From: an uncultured Gammaproteobacteria bacterium
Lineage (GTDB): Bacteria > Pseudomonadota > Gammaproteobacteria > Pseudomonadales > Pseudohongiellaceae
Reading direction: 5' to 3'
DNA: 49,054 nucleotides
NCBI GenBank assembly: GCA_913058275.1
Contig: CAJXQP010000002.1
Span: forward strand, 1 to 49,054
In this document: one piece after another, positions 32,669-44,681 of the stretch
Numbering within the stretch: the first letter of the stretch is position 1
Layout: each line of letters opens with the position of its first letter
Position numbers and translations under genes: made by a program
The notes under the pieces: model-generated
What the model was told of the DNA's origin: nothing
What the model saw: the letters and a program-made list of their open reading frames with translations, nothing else
The model's database searches: none

Positions 32669-33466
32669 TCAGTGGATCTTAATCTTAGCACGAACGTTTT
32701 CCGTAGAGGGCATCACCGAGGGGCGCGCACGTAACCCTCGCCATTTTGGCAGTACGGGTGTAAGAGGCATTGATTGTTTAATGCAATGAATAAAATAAGC
32801 TCCGCCAAAAGGGCTGTGTAGCTTGTTTCCAAAATTTTCTAGGCTCTCTGCACGGCTTAATAGTTTTGATATTTTCACAGGCATAAAATGCAAACCGTAG
32901 GAAATCGAGTCGATGTGCAGGTCTAACAGTTTTAGCCAGTCGCTGACGCGGCCCTTGGAAATAAATTTCCCCCGCCAGGGAATATTCTTCTTCCGTTTGA
33001 ATAGCTTCCAGAATCCCCAACAACTATAAGGATTGAAGCCTACGATAAACATGTGACCACCAGGGCGTAATACTCGAGTAGCCTCTCTCAAAACACGGTG
33101 ACTATTCGCCGCAAAATCGAGAGCATGATGAATAACGACAACATCAACGCTATCGCTGCTAAGGGGTAACTCCTCGTTACTCGCTACAGCTTTAGTCGAG
33201 CCTGCCCTAAAACTGGGAGAGAAAATTATCTTGTGGCCCACAGGGCTGTGATCAATGAGAGAATGCTCTTCACTAAACCCGAGCTGCAGTATGTGGTAAC
33301 CGAAAAGCTTCTCAAGAGCAGTGTGAATCGCCTCCTTCTCGGCTCTAAAAACAGCCTCGCCCTGCGGAGTTTGAAACCAATGCGCCACCTGATTTGAGAG
33401 CATATCTGAGTCAGGCATGCCACGAAGCAGGCGACGGCGGGTTTCATGTTTGGAGAGTAGGTTCAT
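32669..33466 (-). CDS. Class I SAM-dependent methyltransferase (start moved to the ATG at 33466)
   Basis: LPLSSDSVDVVVIHHALDFAANSHRVLREATRVLRPGGHMFIVGFNPYS; conserved neighbour of rnhA. Confidence 0.88.
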   Translation of the reverse strand: MNLLSKHETRRRLLRGMPDSDMLSNQVAHWFQTPQGEAVFRAEKEAIHTALEKLFGYHILQLGFSEEHSLIDHSPVGHKIIFSPSFRAGSTKAVASNEELPLSSDSVDVVVIHHALDFAANSHRVLREATRVLRPGGHMFIVGFNPYSCWGFWKLFKRKKNIPWRGKFISKGRVSDWLKLLDLHIDSISYGLHFMPVKISKLLSRAESLENFGNKLHSPFGGAYFIHCIKQSMPLTPVLPKWRGLRARPSVMPSTENVRAKIKIH

Positions 33467-33716
33467 TTTCACGTCTTGAGTGAGTCTGCACTGATCAATT
33501 CTGAGGCAATATAGTGTAAACACTATCGGCAGAGAAATTAAGCAATATTCCGCAACATACGTGCCTTCGCTAGGTATTACGGCTTGTAATAGCCTATCAT
33601 GTCGTTTTAGGTGCAATACCATCCCTATGATCAGCGCTATCCAGCCTACTCCTTCGCCGCAAGGAGCATAAACTCCGAGACTAGCATACAGGCATATTTA
33701 GGGCGAAATCCCATCA

Positions 33717-35420
33717 TTGAAGCCGGGGTACTCGCCGCACTTTATGGCTGAAAAGACTCGTGCTAATACTTCATCTGAAACACATGCATTTTACCAAATT
33801 CACTTACTTACTTTTCAGGCATCTGATTTGCGAACACTAATTAGAAACACCTTATTTGCACTGCTTCCTCTGCTGCTTGCTGCTTGTCAAAACTCCCAAC
33901 AATTGGGGCCACCCTCAGATGAGTCTGGAGCGGTTAGCACAATGCAGGAGCCAGCGCGCAGCCCAAAGGCTTCACTTGGAAATTCCCAGAGAATGAATAA
34001 GGAATCGTCGCTGATCGCAGATTCCGATACCGGCTATGATGATCTATGGGAAAGAATACGAGGCGGATTTCAACTTCATGAGCATTACTCTCATCCAAAT
34101 GTCGCGAGATACATTCAGAACTATTCAACGCAACAACGCTATTTCGACCTGCTACAGACAAGGGCCTCACCTTTTCTATTTGAAATCGTAGAAGAAATTG
34201 AACGACGCGGACTGCCAATGGAATTTGCGCTACTGCCAATGGTCGAAAGTACCTATAACCCCAATGCCTATTCGAGAGAGCATGCCGTCGGCCTATGGCA
34301 ATTCATTGGCGCTACGGGGGCGAGCTTAGGGTTACAACAAGACTGGTGGTTTGATGGTCGCAGAGATCCTTTGGCCTCAACTCACGCCGCCTTGGAATAT
34401 ATGGAGCAGCTCTACAAACAATTCGACGAAGATTGGTTGCTCGCCATCGCCGCCTATAACACAGGGAATGGAAACTTACGCCGAGCTATTCGTAAGAATG
34501 AGGAGCAGGAGGTAAATTTCTGGACTCTTAATCTGCCAGGAGAGACAAAGGCGCATGTCCCGAAGCTACTCGCCCTTGCAGCCATCATCGCTGACAACGA
34601 ACTATGGAACATCGAATTAGAGCCGCTTGCCAACGAGCCGGTGCTGCGCTCCGTTCGGGTTGGTTCGCAGATAGATCTCTCTCAAGCTGCAAGGCTAGCC
34701 CAGATCGAGTATGAGCAACTACGCGCGCTAAATCCCGGCTATCTCCAATGGGCCACTCATCCAGATCAACCACAGGAAATGCTTCTCCCCTTCGAAAACG
34801 CGGCATTACTGGAGAATGCGTTAGTGGGCATTGATAAACATGAACTTCTGACTTGGGATCGGTATGAGATAAAGCCTGGTGATACGCTGGGCGCAATTGC
34901 TGCTAAGTTAAATACTCGGGTTGATATACTGCAGACATTTAACTCCCTAGTTGGGAGTCGCATAACAGCGGGTGAGTCGCTATTGATTCCGCGTACCACT
35001 GACCCCGAGCTTCTGGCTTCTGCACCACGCATAACAAGAGGATCAGAACGCCAACTTCCTCAGATACCAAAGGAATACAGAGTGAGATCCGGAGATAACC
35101 TCTGGGTCATAGCAAGACGCTTTCAGCTACACTCTAAAGAAATAGCCGCGTGGAACCAGATCCCCCTCGACGAATTACTGCAACCCGGGCAAGTATTGAA
35201 CTTATCCTACGCACTTGAAGACAAGAATGAAGCGCCCGAAGTTCAGGCCAGCGACAGCCCTGATTTTTATGTTGTGCGTCGTGGCGATAGCATGGACGCG
35301 ATAGCCAGCCGCTTTGGCATTGACTTGCAAAAGCTGTTGCTGTGGAATGAGCTCCACATAGGCGAATTAATCTTCCCCGGACAAGAACTTCAGGTTATTC
35401 CGGTGAGCTTAGGAAACTAG
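33717..35420 (+). CDS. mltD: Membrane-bound lytic murein transglycosylase D with LysM repeats; lipoprotein (true start possibly TTG at 33828)
   Basis: Lipobox LLPLLLAAC; SLT region FALLPMVESTYNPNAYSREHAVGLWQFIGATG; LysM repeats YEIKPGDTLGAIAAKLNT, YRVRSGDNLWVIARRFQ, YVVRRGDSMDAIASRFGI. Confidence 0.93.
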   Translation: MKPGYSPHFMAEKTRANTSSETHAFYQIHLLTFQASDLRTLIRNTLFALLPLLLAACQNSQQLGPPSDESGAVSTMQEPARSPKASLGNSQRMNKESSLIADSDTGYDDLWERIRGGFQLHEHYSHPNVARYIQNYSTQQRYFDLLQTRASPFLFEIVEEIERRGLPMEFALLPMVESTYNPNAYSREHAVGLWQFIGATGASLGLQQDWWFDGRRDPLASTHAALEYMEQLYKQFDEDWLLAIAAYNTGNGNLRRAIRKNEEQEVNFWTLNLPGETKAHVPKLLALAAIIADNELWNIELEPLANEPVLRSVRVGSQIDLSQAARLAQIEYEQLRALNPGYLQWATHPDQPQEMLLPFENAALLENALVGIDKHELLTWDRYEIKPGDTLGAIAAKLNTRVDILQTFNSLVGSRITAGESLLIPRTTDPELLASAPRITRGSERQLPQIPKEYRVRSGDNLWVIARRFQLHSKEIAAWNQIPLDELLQPGQVLNLSYALEDKNEAPEVQASDSPDFYVVRRGDSMDAIASRFGIDLQKLLLWNELHIGELIFPGQELQVIPVSLGN

Positions 35421-35432
35421 TGGGAAATTGAC

Positions 35433-36992
35433 ATGACAGATAACTTAAGCACCAGCGTTGCACCAAAAGAGTTTCTCGGCCATCCGCGCGGCTTAGTTAT
35501 TTGCTTCCTAACCGAGATGTGGGAGCGCTTTAGTTATTATGGAATGCGCGCCCTGCTCATCTTCTATTTAACCCAACACTTCCTCTTCTCTGATCAATCT
35601 GCCTCAAGCATCTATGCCGCCTATATCTCACTCGTCTATATAACACCCGTTATTGGAGGAGTTGTCGCGGACCGCTATATCGGCCCAGTTAAGGCGGTCA
35701 TTCTAGGGTCACTATTACTCGTCGCCGGCCACCTAGGCATGGCAATCGAAGGCTCTCAAGCGGTAGAGACCATAGTGGGTGGTGAGACGCTAATTCAGCG
35801 TGACCCGTTCTATCTTCAGGTATTCTACTTCTCGCTAGGGCTAATCATTATGGGTGTAGGCTTTTTGAAAGCCAATATCTCTACGCTCGTAGGCTCGATG
35901 TACGAACGCGAAGATCCCAGACGCGATGGCGCCTTTACGCTGTTCTATATGGGAATCAATGCCGGTTCATTTTTAGGCGCGATAATCTGCGGACTGTTAT
36001 TGCAATATAAAGGTTTCAGCTGGGGTTTCGGCGCAGCCGGTATCGGCATGCTGTTTGGGTTAGTGGTATTCATAAAAGGTCATCATCTATTTGGTGACGC
36101 CGGCAAGCCTAAAGACCCAGTGGCGCTGCAGCAGAAAATTATCCCCGGAATAAGCCGCGAAATTCTTATCTACATCTTGGCCTTCGTCGGCGTTTTGGTG
36201 TGTTGGCAGTTAATGCAGGCACCCCCGCTAGTTGGCGGCCTGGTTGGCGCAACACTTGTAGGCATGACTCTGACAGTTGTTGTCTACGCGTTCACTAAAT
36301 GTGAGCCGATGGATAGAAATAGGATGCTCGTCTGCCTCTTCTTAATGAGCTATCAGATTATCTTTTGGTCTCTGTGGGAACAGACAGGCAGTTCACTAAA
36401 CCTGATGGCTGATCGAAACGTAGATCGCATCGTGTTCGGCCTCGAACTACCGGCAGCGATGTTTCAATCGGTTAATGCCTTCTTTATAATTACCCTAGCG
36501 CCGATCTTCAGCATTGTCTGGATCTATCTAAACCGACGCGGCTGGGAACCCAGCACGCCTACTAAATTTGCCCTAGCACTTATGCAGCTCGGGCTCGGTT
36601 TCTTGTTCTTGGTGTATGGCGCCTCCCTTGCGACTGACCCTACCCAGATCGCGCTAATCTGGCTGATTCTGCTGTATTTGCTGCATACCACGGCTGAGCT
36701 GTGCATATCCCCGGTTGGGCTTTCTATGACCACCAAACTCTCTGTACCAAGTGTAGTTGGCATGATGATGGGCTGCTGGTTTCTAGCTATGGCCGGAGGA
36801 AATTATATATCTGGCACTATTGCAGCCATGACCGGTTCCGACACTATCGGAGGGGAAGTTGTAGACCCCGCGGCGGCACTTGCCAACTATATGGATGTCT
36901 ATTACACGGCCGGTATCTACAGTATCGGTATCGGGGTGCTTGCCTTGTTTATTTCGCCCGTATTGAAACACTTTATGCATGGCATTAAGTAA
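35433..36992 (+). CDS. POT-family peptide MFS transporter
   Basis: 519 aa; FLTEMWERFSYYGMRALLIFYLTQ; FYMGINAGSFLGAIICG. Confidence 0.94.
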   Translation: MTDNLSTSVAPKEFLGHPRGLVICFLTEMWERFSYYGMRALLIFYLTQHFLFSDQSASSIYAAYISLVYITPVIGGVVADRYIGPVKAVILGSLLLVAGHLGMAIEGSQAVETIVGGETLIQRDPFYLQVFYFSLGLIIMGVGFLKANISTLVGSMYEREDPRRDGAFTLFYMGINAGSFLGAIICGLLLQYKGFSWGFGAAGIGMLFGLVVFIKGHHLFGDAGKPKDPVALQQKIIPGISREILIYILAFVGVLVCWQLMQAPPLVGGLVGATLVGMTLTVVVYAFTKCEPMDRNRMLVCLFLMSYQIIFWSLWEQTGSSLNLMADRNVDRIVFGLELPAAMFQSVNAFFIITLAPIFSIVWIYLNRRGWEPSTPTKFALALMQLGLGFLFLVYGASLATDPTQIALIWLILLYLLHTTAELCISPVGLSMTTKLSVPSVVGMMMGCWFLAMAGGNYISGTIAAMTGSDTIGGEVVDPAAALANYMDVYYTAGIYSIGIGVLALFISPVLKHFMHGIK

Positions 36993-37107
36993 TTCACACC
37001 CTTTGCCGCAATCTCGGCCAAATACCAGTTAGTGATCGAGTGTGGGTAATCACCACAAAATGCAGTAAAATGAACAGCACAAAAGCCAGCTAAAACAGGA
37101 TAAAAGC

Positions 37108-37914
37108 ATGGGTTATCTCACAGGTAAAAAGTACTTAATTCTTGGTGTTGCAAGCAAGCTCTCAATCGCCTCTGGCATTGCCGAGGCGATGCATCGCGAA
37201 GGCGCCGAACTCGCATTCACCTATCAGAATGAGAAACTCAAGGAACGTGTTCTTAAATTTGCGGCAAGCTGGGACTCAAATTTAGTGTTCCCATGCGACG
37301 TTGGCAAAGACGAAGAGATTGCAGACCTATTCGCTGAACTCGGCAAGAGCTGGGACGGGTTAGATGGCATAGTTCACTGTCTAGCTTTCGCTCCGGGCAA
37401 CGAGCTCGACGGAAACTATGTAGATGTAACGACACGAGAAGGATTTTTAATGGCGCACGAAATCAGCTCCTACAGCTTCGTCGCCCTCGCTCAAGCTGGA
37501 AAGTCCATGATGGCTGGCCGAAATGGTTCTCTGCTCACGCTGAGTTATCTGGGAGCAGTACGCAGCCTTCCTAACTATAATGTTATGGGTCTAGCAAAAG
37601 CTAGCTTAGAAGCAAACGTACGTTATATGGCAGCTAGCCTTGGACCTGAAGGGACGAGGGTGAATGCTATATCTGCAGGCCCGATAAAGACCCTCGCCGC
37701 TGCAGGCATTAAGAGTTTTAGGAAAATGCTTAAGCACAATGCGCAGCAAACCCCTCTTAGGAGGAACGTTACAATCAGCGAAGTAGGAAATGCCGCGAGT
37801 TTTCTCTGCTCTGATCTAGCCTCTGGAATCAGTAGCGAGATTCTTTACGTAGATGGCGGCTTCAATACTACCGCCATGGGCTCGCTCAACGATCTAGAGA
37901 CTGCAGAGAACTAG
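37108..37914 (+). CDS. fabI: Enoyl-[acyl-carrier-protein] reductase (NADH) FabI
   Basis: 268 aa; [56 protein letters not shown]. Confidence 0.96.
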   Translation: MGYLTGKKYLILGVASKLSIASGIAEAMHREGAELAFTYQNEKLKERVLKFAASWDSNLVFPCDVGKDEEIADLFAELGKSWDGLDGIVHCLAFAPGNELDGNYVDVTTREGFLMAHEISSYSFVALAQAGKSMMAGRNGSLLTLSYLGAVRSLPNYNVMGLAKASLEANVRYMAASLGPEGTRVNAISAGPIKTLAAAGIKSFRKMLKHNAQQTPLRRNVTISEVGNAASFLCSDLASGISSEILYVDGGFNTTAMGSLNDLETAEN

Positions 37915-38000
37915 CCGCCTAAGAATTGAAAGCTATTTACGTTGCCGCTGCTTCGTTGGAAAACGACTCTGCGGCGTCAAGAACGCTTTTAACTAGTAAG

Positions 38001-39893
38001 TCAGAGAGGCTGCTCATCTAGAATGCTTGACTCGATGTCCGCATTCTCTTGTAAGTTGCTCATGTAGGCCTGGAAGTCGCTATTACCTAAATCAGCGACC
38101 ATGCCGCTAACCATATTTTCTCGGTCTATCTGTGGCAAAGTAGCTATAGAGCCAGCATTGATACTATTCAGTTCAACAATGACTGCAGTGTCATTGGTCA
38201 ATGTAAGATTGTCATAGGTAGACGTATCCGAATCGGCTAGAGACATGGAAAAGACCTTGGCCAAAATCTCTCGATTAACAGTTACTGCGCCCCTGCTTGT
38301 GCCTTCCTCAGTCAGCCATTCGATTTCGTTGTCTGCCAAGAGCTGGTCAACCGACTCATCATTTTCTATATTGGTGAGAAGCTGATCATTAAGAGCCTGA
38401 ACTGCCTCGCGCTCCATCTGGGTGCGAATTATTACTGCTATCTCTGGCTCGACTTCCTCGATTGGCAATACGGCAGCCTCATTGAAAAGCAAAACATTCA
38501 GTACAACCGCCTGCGAAGGGCTTAGCTCAACCACTTCACTGTTGTTGCCCTCAAGCAAAACCTCCTCAGAAAAGGCTGCAGCAATAAGCGCCTGGTTGGA
38601 GAAAATACCGCTTCCTCCAGTACGACCGAAAGTGCCACTAATGAGCACGTCCAATCCCAGTTCTTCCGATATCGTTTCTAAATTCCCCGTCTCAAACGCT
38701 AGATTAGAAAGATCGCCTAATCGCTGTGCGTAAATCAGCTCTACCTCTGAGCTCTTTAACTGACGCTCGATGCGATCAGCGACCTCCTCAAAACTCTGAA
38801 ATACATTTTCTGAGTCCTCCGTAAGCATAACGATGTGAACACCGAAATCCGATATTACTGGGCCCGAAACTTCATCCACGGATAGAATTTCTAGCACTTC
38901 TTCGAGGGCGACAGGAAAGGCTGTACCATCTGTATAGCCGATATCTCCGCCGTCTTCTGCAGAAACAGTGTCTGTAGAGACGTCCAACGCTACTGCTCCA
39001 AAGTCCTCACCGGCATCAATTCGCTGCTTAGCCGTAGCCGCCATCTCTAGAGCCTGTTCTTCGCTGAGATCTCCTCCAACTTCGAAAAGTATGTGGGACG
39101 CACGCTTTTCTGCGGACCCTTCAAAAGCCGATCGCTCTGTTTCATACTGCGCTTCAATGACACCTTCATCGAGCTCTATCTCATTAGAGATTATGTTTTT
39201 ATCCAACAGCACATAGCTCACTGATACCGTTTCGGGCTGCGTGAAATCTTGTGGGTTCTCAGTGTAATAACTCTGAATCTGGGCATCTGAGATCGCCGTG
39301 CCGAGAGTTCGAGTGCCTAACGGGATTGAGAGATAGCGAAAATCTCGCGTCTGAGCCGCCAGACCGGCTATTCGTTCTAATTCTGAGTCAGTGACAAAGG
39401 CCGAACTGCTATAAGCGTTAGCAAGCTGTGACAGCAACATCTGTTGCTGCAAAGTATCTCTATAGATGGGAATGCTGAAGCCCTGGCTAGCCATAGTCCG
39501 TATCGCTAAATCAGAATCGAACACGCCGTTTATTTGGAAATTAGGATTTTCTATAATCGACCTATCAACTCGATTGCTAGAAACAGACATATTCGATGCT
39601 TGGGCGGATTGTCTTAACAACACCTCTTCTACGATTTGCCCCAGCGCTATTTGCTCAAGTAGACCCTGATCTAGAGAATCTGCGCTTCCACCAATAGAAT
39701 TCAATAGATTCTGTGTATTCGCTTGTAACTGAGCTTCGGATACTTCTTCGCCATTGATTTCAGCGACTGGAGGCGATGTTATGAAGCCATTCATAATCGA
39801 ATCCACTCCGAAAAGGGCGAATATAGCCACGATGAAGCCGATAATTACCTTGGCTATCACACCCTGTGAATTGTCACGTATATCTTGCAGCAT
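38001..39893 (-). CDS. ppiD: Peptidyl-prolyl cis-trans isomerase PpiD (SurA_N/parvulin)
   Basis: 630 aa; MLQDIRDNSQGVIAKVIIGFIVAIFALFGV; parvulin region ASHILFEVGGDLSEEQALEMA...GGDIGYTDGTAF. Confidence 0.93.
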   Translation of the reverse strand: MLQDIRDNSQGVIAKVIIGFIVAIFALFGVDSIMNGFITSPPVAEINGEEVSEAQLQANTQNLLNSIGGSADSLDQGLLEQIALGQIVEEVLLRQSAQASNMSVSSNRVDRSIIENPNFQINGVFDSDLAIRTMASQGFSIPIYRDTLQQQMLLSQLANAYSSSAFVTDSELERIAGLAAQTRDFRYLSIPLGTRTLGTAISDAQIQSYYTENPQDFTQPETVSVSYVLLDKNIISNEIELDEGVIEAQYETERSAFEGSAEKRASHILFEVGGDLSEEQALEMAATAKQRIDAGEDFGAVALDVSTDTVSAEDGGDIGYTDGTAFPVALEEVLEILSVDEVSGPVISDFGVHIVMLTEDSENVFQSFEEVADRIERQLKSSEVELIYAQRLGDLSNLAFETGNLETISEELGLDVLISGTFGRTGGSGIFSNQALIAAAFSEEVLLEGNNSEVVELSPSQAVVLNVLLFNEAAVLPIEEVEPEIAVIIRTQMEREAVQALNDQLLTNIENDESVDQLLADNEIEWLTEEGTSRGAVTVNREILAKVFSMSLADSDTSTYDNLTLTNDTAVIVELNSINAGSIATLPQIDRENMVSGMVADLGNSDFQAYMSNLQENADIESSILDEQPL

Positions 39894-39968
39894 AGTTGTT
39901 CCTAAATTCCGCTAAATCGCTAATCAACCACTCCCTGCTAGGAGAGGAAGTAATGTAATTCGTAAACC

Positions 39969-39993
39969 AAAAAAGGCGCATCATAGATGCGCC
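39969..39993 (-). terminator. Intrinsic terminator downstream of hupB
   Basis: Minus strand GGCGCATC-TAT-GATGCGCC followed by TTTTTT. Confidence 0.85.
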
Positions 39994-40136
39994 CTACTTT
40001 CTCTTGGGAACCGCGGGGAAATCAGTCTCTCATTCCCGATCAATTAGATTCTTAGCCATAAATTCTAGAGCATCGAATCAGTAGCAACTGAGGTTATCTC
40101 AGCTAAATAATTGAACTTGCAGTCCAATCAACTCAA

Positions 40137-40412
40137 TTAAGAGTTAACAGAATCCTTAAGTGCCTTGCCTGCTTTAAAGCTAGGTACACGAGCCGCTTTA
40201 ATTTGAATTGGCTCGCCAGTTTGGGGATTACGACCAGTTCTAGCCGCTCTGTGCTTAGTAGCAAAAGTTCCGAAACCTACCAATACAACAGGTTCTTCTT
40301 TCTTCAATGAATCTGTTATTGCGTCGATCATTGCATCGATAGCACGACCAGCAGCAGCTTTAGGAAGGTCCGCACTAGCGGCAACAGCATCTATTAATTC
40401 TGATTTATTCAC
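40137..40412 (-). CDS. hupB: DNA-binding protein HU
   Basis: 91 aa; [29 protein letters not shown]...[25 protein letters not shown]. Confidence 0.97.
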   Translation of the reverse strand: MNKSELIDAVAASADLPKAAAGRAIDAMIDAITDSLKKEEPVVLVGFGTFATKHRAARTGRNPQTGEPIQIKAARVPSFKAGKALKDSVNS

Positions 40413-40422
40413 GTTATCCCCT

Positions 40423-40458
40423 TTTTCTAAATTTAAGTGATTTTCTAAATTTAAGTGA
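40423..40458 (-). repeat. Tandem direct repeat (2 x 18 bp) in the hupB leader
   Basis: ttttctaaatttaagtga at 40423-40440 and 40441-40458. Confidence 0.92.
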
Positions 40459-40643
40459 TTTTTTAACCCAGTAAACGCCTAAAAAATACTGGTGTATTTG
40501 AAGCAATACCAATGACAAAAAGCCACAAATTTTAAGCTCTGGCGTAACCTAATTCTTTTCCCAAAAATATGACGTAAACCCACCGTGATACCTGACCTTT
40601 ATACCAATTGCTTGAAAGCCATGTCAACCGGAAACACGTGGTA

Positions 40644-43073
40644 TCAATGGGTTTTTATCTGCTTTTCATCACTGCTTTTATCTTTATCTTCTTGCTTTGC
40701 ATCTTTATCTGAGGAAGCTTTTTCATCACCACTTATTGGAGTGGGCTGAAACTCAAGCGCGTGCTCCAAAACTTGGTCGATCCAGCGAACAGGAATGATC
40801 TCCAAATCCGCTTTGATATTGTCTGGAATTTCTTTTATGTCTCTCTCGTTATCGGCGGGAATTAGCACAGTCTTAATGTTGCCTCGGTGCGCGGCCAACA
40901 ATTTTTCCTTCAATCCACCGATTTTAAGCACCTGCCCTCGTAATGTTATTTCTCCTGTCATTGCTACGTCAGCGCGGACAGGAATAGAGGTCAGAGCGGA
41001 TACTAGAGCAGTACACATACCGACACCTGCGCTAGGCCCATCTTTGGGAGTAGCGCCTTCAGGTACGTGTATGTGAAGATCGTATTTCTCATGGAAGTTG
41101 GTGGCCAGACCAAGCGATTCAGCTCGACTCCTAACCACGGTAAAAGCAGCTTGAATTGATTCCTGCATTACATCACCGAGAGAGCCTGTCTTAGTGGTTT
41201 TGCCCTTACCATTTACTGCGACTGCTTCTATAGTTAGCAGCTCGCCACCTACGGAGGTCCAAGCTAGTCCGTTAACCTGACCTATCAGGTTTTGTTCTTC
41301 CGCCTTGCCATAGTCATATTTTCGAACACCAGAATATTGCTCCAACTCATCGGAGGTAAGGTTAACCACCTCAGTACTGCTTTCCAGAGAATTCTCTTTA
41401 ACGACCTTCCGGCAAATTTTGGCTATTTCCCTTTCTAGGCCGCGGACTCCTGCCTCGCGCGTGTAATAACGAACTAAGTCACTAATTGGCTCTGTAGTGA
41501 AGGTCAATTCCTTATCTTTAACGCCGTTGCTCTTCTTTTGCTTCGGAATTAGATAGCGCTCTGCGATGCTTATTTTTTCTTCCTCTGTATACCCGGGAAG
41601 TCGAATAACTTCCATACGATCCAGAAGCGCCTCAGGAATGTTCATGCTATTGGAGGTACACACAAACATAACTTCCGAAAGGTCGTAGTCGACCTCAAGA
41701 TAGTGATCATTGAAACTATGGTTTTGCTCTGGATCAAGTACTTCCAGCAAGGCCGAAGCGGGATCTCCGCGGTTATCCATCCCCATCTTGTCAATCTCGT
41801 CTAACAAGAACAATGGGTTTTTAACCCCAACCTTGGATAGTTTCTGTACCAATTTGCCAGGCAGGGAACCTATATAGGTTTTTCTATGGCCCCTTATTTC
41901 TGCCTCGTCACGAACGCCACCAAGCGCCATGCGCACAAACTTTCTATTGGTCGCCCTTGCGATCGATTCTCCCAGAGAGGTCTTACCTACTCCAGGTGGT
42001 CCCACCAAACAGAGTATCGGGCCTTTCAATTTCTTTACACGCTTCTGTACGGCGAGATATTCGAGGATTCTTTCTTTAACTTCCTTCAGGCCGTAGTGGT
42101 CAGTCTCGAGAATTTCTTCTGCCTTAACCAAGTCCATGCGAACCTTGGACCGCTTCTTCCACGGAATACTAACCATCCAATCGAGATAGGTACGCACAAC
42201 CGAAGCTTCCGATGACATAGGTGACATCTGCTTCAATTTGTTTAATTCCGAAACGGCCTTCTCTTTTGCTTCTTTGGGCATGCCAGCGTCATCGATGCGT
42301 GTTTTAAGTTCCTCAGCCTCATTCGGTACATCATCCATTTCACCCATTTCTTTCTGAATGGCCTTCATCTGCTCGTTCAGATAGTACTCGCGCTGACTTT
42401 TCTCCATCTGCTTCTTAACACGCCCACGAATGCGCTTTTCTACCTGAAACAGATCGATTTCTGACTCGATCAGCGCCATTAAGTGTTCGATTCTTGCCTG
42501 CAGGCTGACCAGCTCCAACAGGTTCTGCTTCTGTGCAAGCTGCAAAGTCATGTGATTCGCGATGGTATCGATTAGGCGCCCTGGCTCATCGATGCTGGAG
42601 ATAGACGTCATTACCTCTGGCGGTATTTTCTTACTGAGTTGCACATACTGCTCAAACTGTGAAAGCAGAGAACGAATCAGTGATTCAGACTCTTTTTCGG
42701 GAACTGCGTCAGTAGTAAGAACCAGAATCTCGGCGCGAAAGTGATCCGCATCGAATCTTACATTGCGCAATTGAGCTCGATCTAAACCCTCTACTAGCAC
42801 CTTAACCGTGCCGTCGGGCAAGCGAATCAGCTGCAGAATCGTCGCGACTGTACCAATCTGATATAAATCATCGGCAGCCGGCTCATCGTCGGAGGCGTTC
42901 TTCTGCGCCACCAACAAGACCTGCTTATTGCTCGCCATGGCAATTTCCAGGGCTTTGATAGATTTTGGTCTGCCGACGAATAACGGCTGAACGATTTGCG
43001 GATAGACCACTACATCGCGCAGTGGCAATAATGGTAATTGTGTGTTGCTGGGATCGTCCGAGGGTATGCTCAT
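40644..43073 (-). CDS. lon: ATP-dependent protease Lon
   Basis: 809 aa; [17 protein letters not shown]; catalytic [11 protein letters not shown]...[12 protein letters not shown]. Confidence 0.97.
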   Translation of the reverse strand: MSIPSDDPSNTQLPLLPLRDVVVYPQIVQPLFVGRPKSIKALEIAMASNKQVLLVAQKNASDDEPAADDLYQIGTVATILQLIRLPDGTVKVLVEGLDRAQLRNVRFDADHFRAEILVLTTDAVPEKESESLIRSLLSQFEQYVQLSKKIPPEVMTSISSIDEPGRLIDTIANHMTLQLAQKQNLLELVSLQARIEHLMALIESEIDLFQVEKRIRGRVKKQMEKSQREYYLNEQMKAIQKEMGEMDDVPNEAEELKTRIDDAGMPKEAKEKAVSELNKLKQMSPMSSEASVVRTYLDWMVSIPWKKRSKVRMDLVKAEEILETDHYGLKEVKERILEYLAVQKRVKKLKGPILCLVGPPGVGKTSLGESIARATNRKFVRMALGGVRDEAEIRGHRKTYIGSLPGKLVQKLSKVGVKNPLFLLDEIDKMGMDNRGDPASALLEVLDPEQNHSFNDHYLEVDYDLSEVMFVCTSNSMNIPEALLDRMEVIRLPGYTEEEKISIAERYLIPKQKKSNGVKDKELTFTTEPISDLVRYYTREAGVRGLEREIAKICRKVVKENSLESSTEVVNLTSDELEQYSGVRKYDYGKAEEQNLIGQVNGLAWTSVGGELLTIEAVAVNGKGKTTKTGSLGDVMQESIQAAFTVVRSRAESLGLATNFHEKYDLHIHVPEGATPKDGPSAGVGMCTALVSALTSIPVRADVAMTGEITLRGQVLKIGGLKEKLLAAHRGNIKTVLIPADNERDIKEIPDNIKADLEIIPVRWIDQVLEHALEFQPTPISGDEKASSDKDAKQEDKDKSSDEKQIKTH

Positions 43074-43197
43074 ATACTACTCTATGAATTCGTGGACACG
43101 CCTAATTAAGGCGCACTAAAAGTGATTGGGTGGCCCTAGGGCCTACTTTCAAAGATGGTGCCAGAGCCTCAAATATCAAGGCTTTGGCAGAACTTAA

Positions 43198-44490
43198 TCA
43201 GTTCTGATCATCTGCAGCAGATTTGCTCTGCTGCTCGACATTCTCGTACATAAGCAATGGCTCTGATTCTCCTTCTATAACAGCGGCATCAATAATTACC
43301 TTGCTGACCTTCTCCATTGAAGGAATCTTGTACATGGAATCTAATAATACGGTTTCCATAATGGAGCGCAGCCCACGAGCGCCCGTTTTACGATCTTTTG
43401 CCTTTCTCGCAATAGCACGAAGCGCATCATCGCGGAATTGTATTTCAACCCCTTCCATTTCGAACAACTGAGCATATTGCTTAGTTAATGAGTTCTTCGG
43501 CTCACGGAGAATGCGTACCATCGCGTCCAGATCCAACTCATCTAGAGTCGCAATCATTGGTAAGCGACCGACGAATTCAGGGATAAGTCCGTACTTAACT
43601 AAGTCTTCAGGCTCCACGCCACGCAACGTTTCGCCAACTTTGCTCTCTTCTTCCTTAGATCTCACTTCTGCCGAGAAGCCGATACCACTCTTATCAGAAC
43701 GATCTCGAATGATCCGATCCAATCCAGCAAAGGCACCGCCACAGATAAACAGGATATTAGCCGTATCTACTTGCAGGAACTCTTGTTGTGGATGTTTACG
43801 ACCACCCTGAGGCGGAACGGAGGCAACCGTGCCCTCTATGAGCTTCAGCAAAGCCTGCTGCACACCCTCGCCTGAGACATCGCGAGTGATAGATGGATTG
43901 TCTGACTTTCGGGAAATCTTGTCGATTTCATCGATATAGACGATGCCTATTTGAGCCTTTTCTACATCGTAATCACATTTTTGTAACAGCTTCTGAATGA
44001 TGTTTTCTACATCCTCACCTACGTAACCGGCCTCGGTGAGAGTTGTCGCATCAGCGATAGTAAAGGGAACATCCAGCAAGCGCGCCAAGGTTTCTGCCAG
44101 CAGAGTCTTACCCGTTCCGGTAGGACCTACCATCAAGATATTACTCTTGCTTAGCTCGACCTCACCATTGGATTTTGCGTAGTTGAGTCGCTTGTAATGG
44201 TTATAAACCGCTACGGCAAGCACCTTCTTGGCGCTTTCCTGTCCGATGACATACTCATCAAGCGTTTTTTTGATTTCTTCGGGGATTGGGAGCTTGCGCT
44301 CGGTGGTTTCGGTGTCCTTTTCCTGAATTTCTTCGCGGATTATGTCATTGCACAAATCAACGCATTCATCACATACGAACACCGATGGGCCCGCAATTAG
44401 TTTGCGAACCTCATGCTGGCTCTTACCGCAGAACGAACAATACAGCAGTTTGCCGTTATCGTCGCCTTTATTAAAATTATCGTCTGACAT
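43198..44490 (-). CDS. clpX: ATP-dependent Clp protease ATP-binding subunit ClpX (start moved to the ATG at 44490)
   Basis: Zinc finger [46 protein letters not shown]; adjacent to clpP. Confidence 0.97.
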   Translation of the reverse strand: MSDDNFNKGDDNGKLLYCSFCGKSQHEVRKLIAGPSVFVCDECVDLCNDIIREEIQEKDTETTERKLPIPEEIKKTLDEYVIGQESAKKVLAVAVYNHYKRLNYAKSNGEVELSKSNILMVGPTGTGKTLLAETLARLLDVPFTIADATTLTEAGYVGEDVENIIQKLLQKCDYDVEKAQIGIVYIDEIDKISRKSDNPSITRDVSGEGVQQALLKLIEGTVASVPPQGGRKHPQQEFLQVDTANILFICGGAFAGLDRIIRDRSDKSGIGFSAEVRSKEEESKVGETLRGVEPEDLVKYGLIPEFVGRLPMIATLDELDLDAMVRILREPKNSLTKQYAQLFEMEGVEIQFRDDALRAIARKAKDRKTGARGLRSIMETVLLDSMYKIPSMEKVSKVIIDAAVIEGESEPLLMYENVEQQSKSAADDQN

Positions 44491-44681
44491 CTGAACTACA
44501 ACCTGAAATCTACAAATTTGGCTAGAGCCCGAACTAGCGGACATCTAGGTATTGACCGGGAATTCTATCCACTCCAAACCCCGGAACCTGAATGCGAACC
44601 TGTGACAAGTGAAAATTTGGCTTGTTCCATTGCCTTCTAAAATGGCGACATCCGCATGGAATTGCAAGCCCACAGGCCTTT

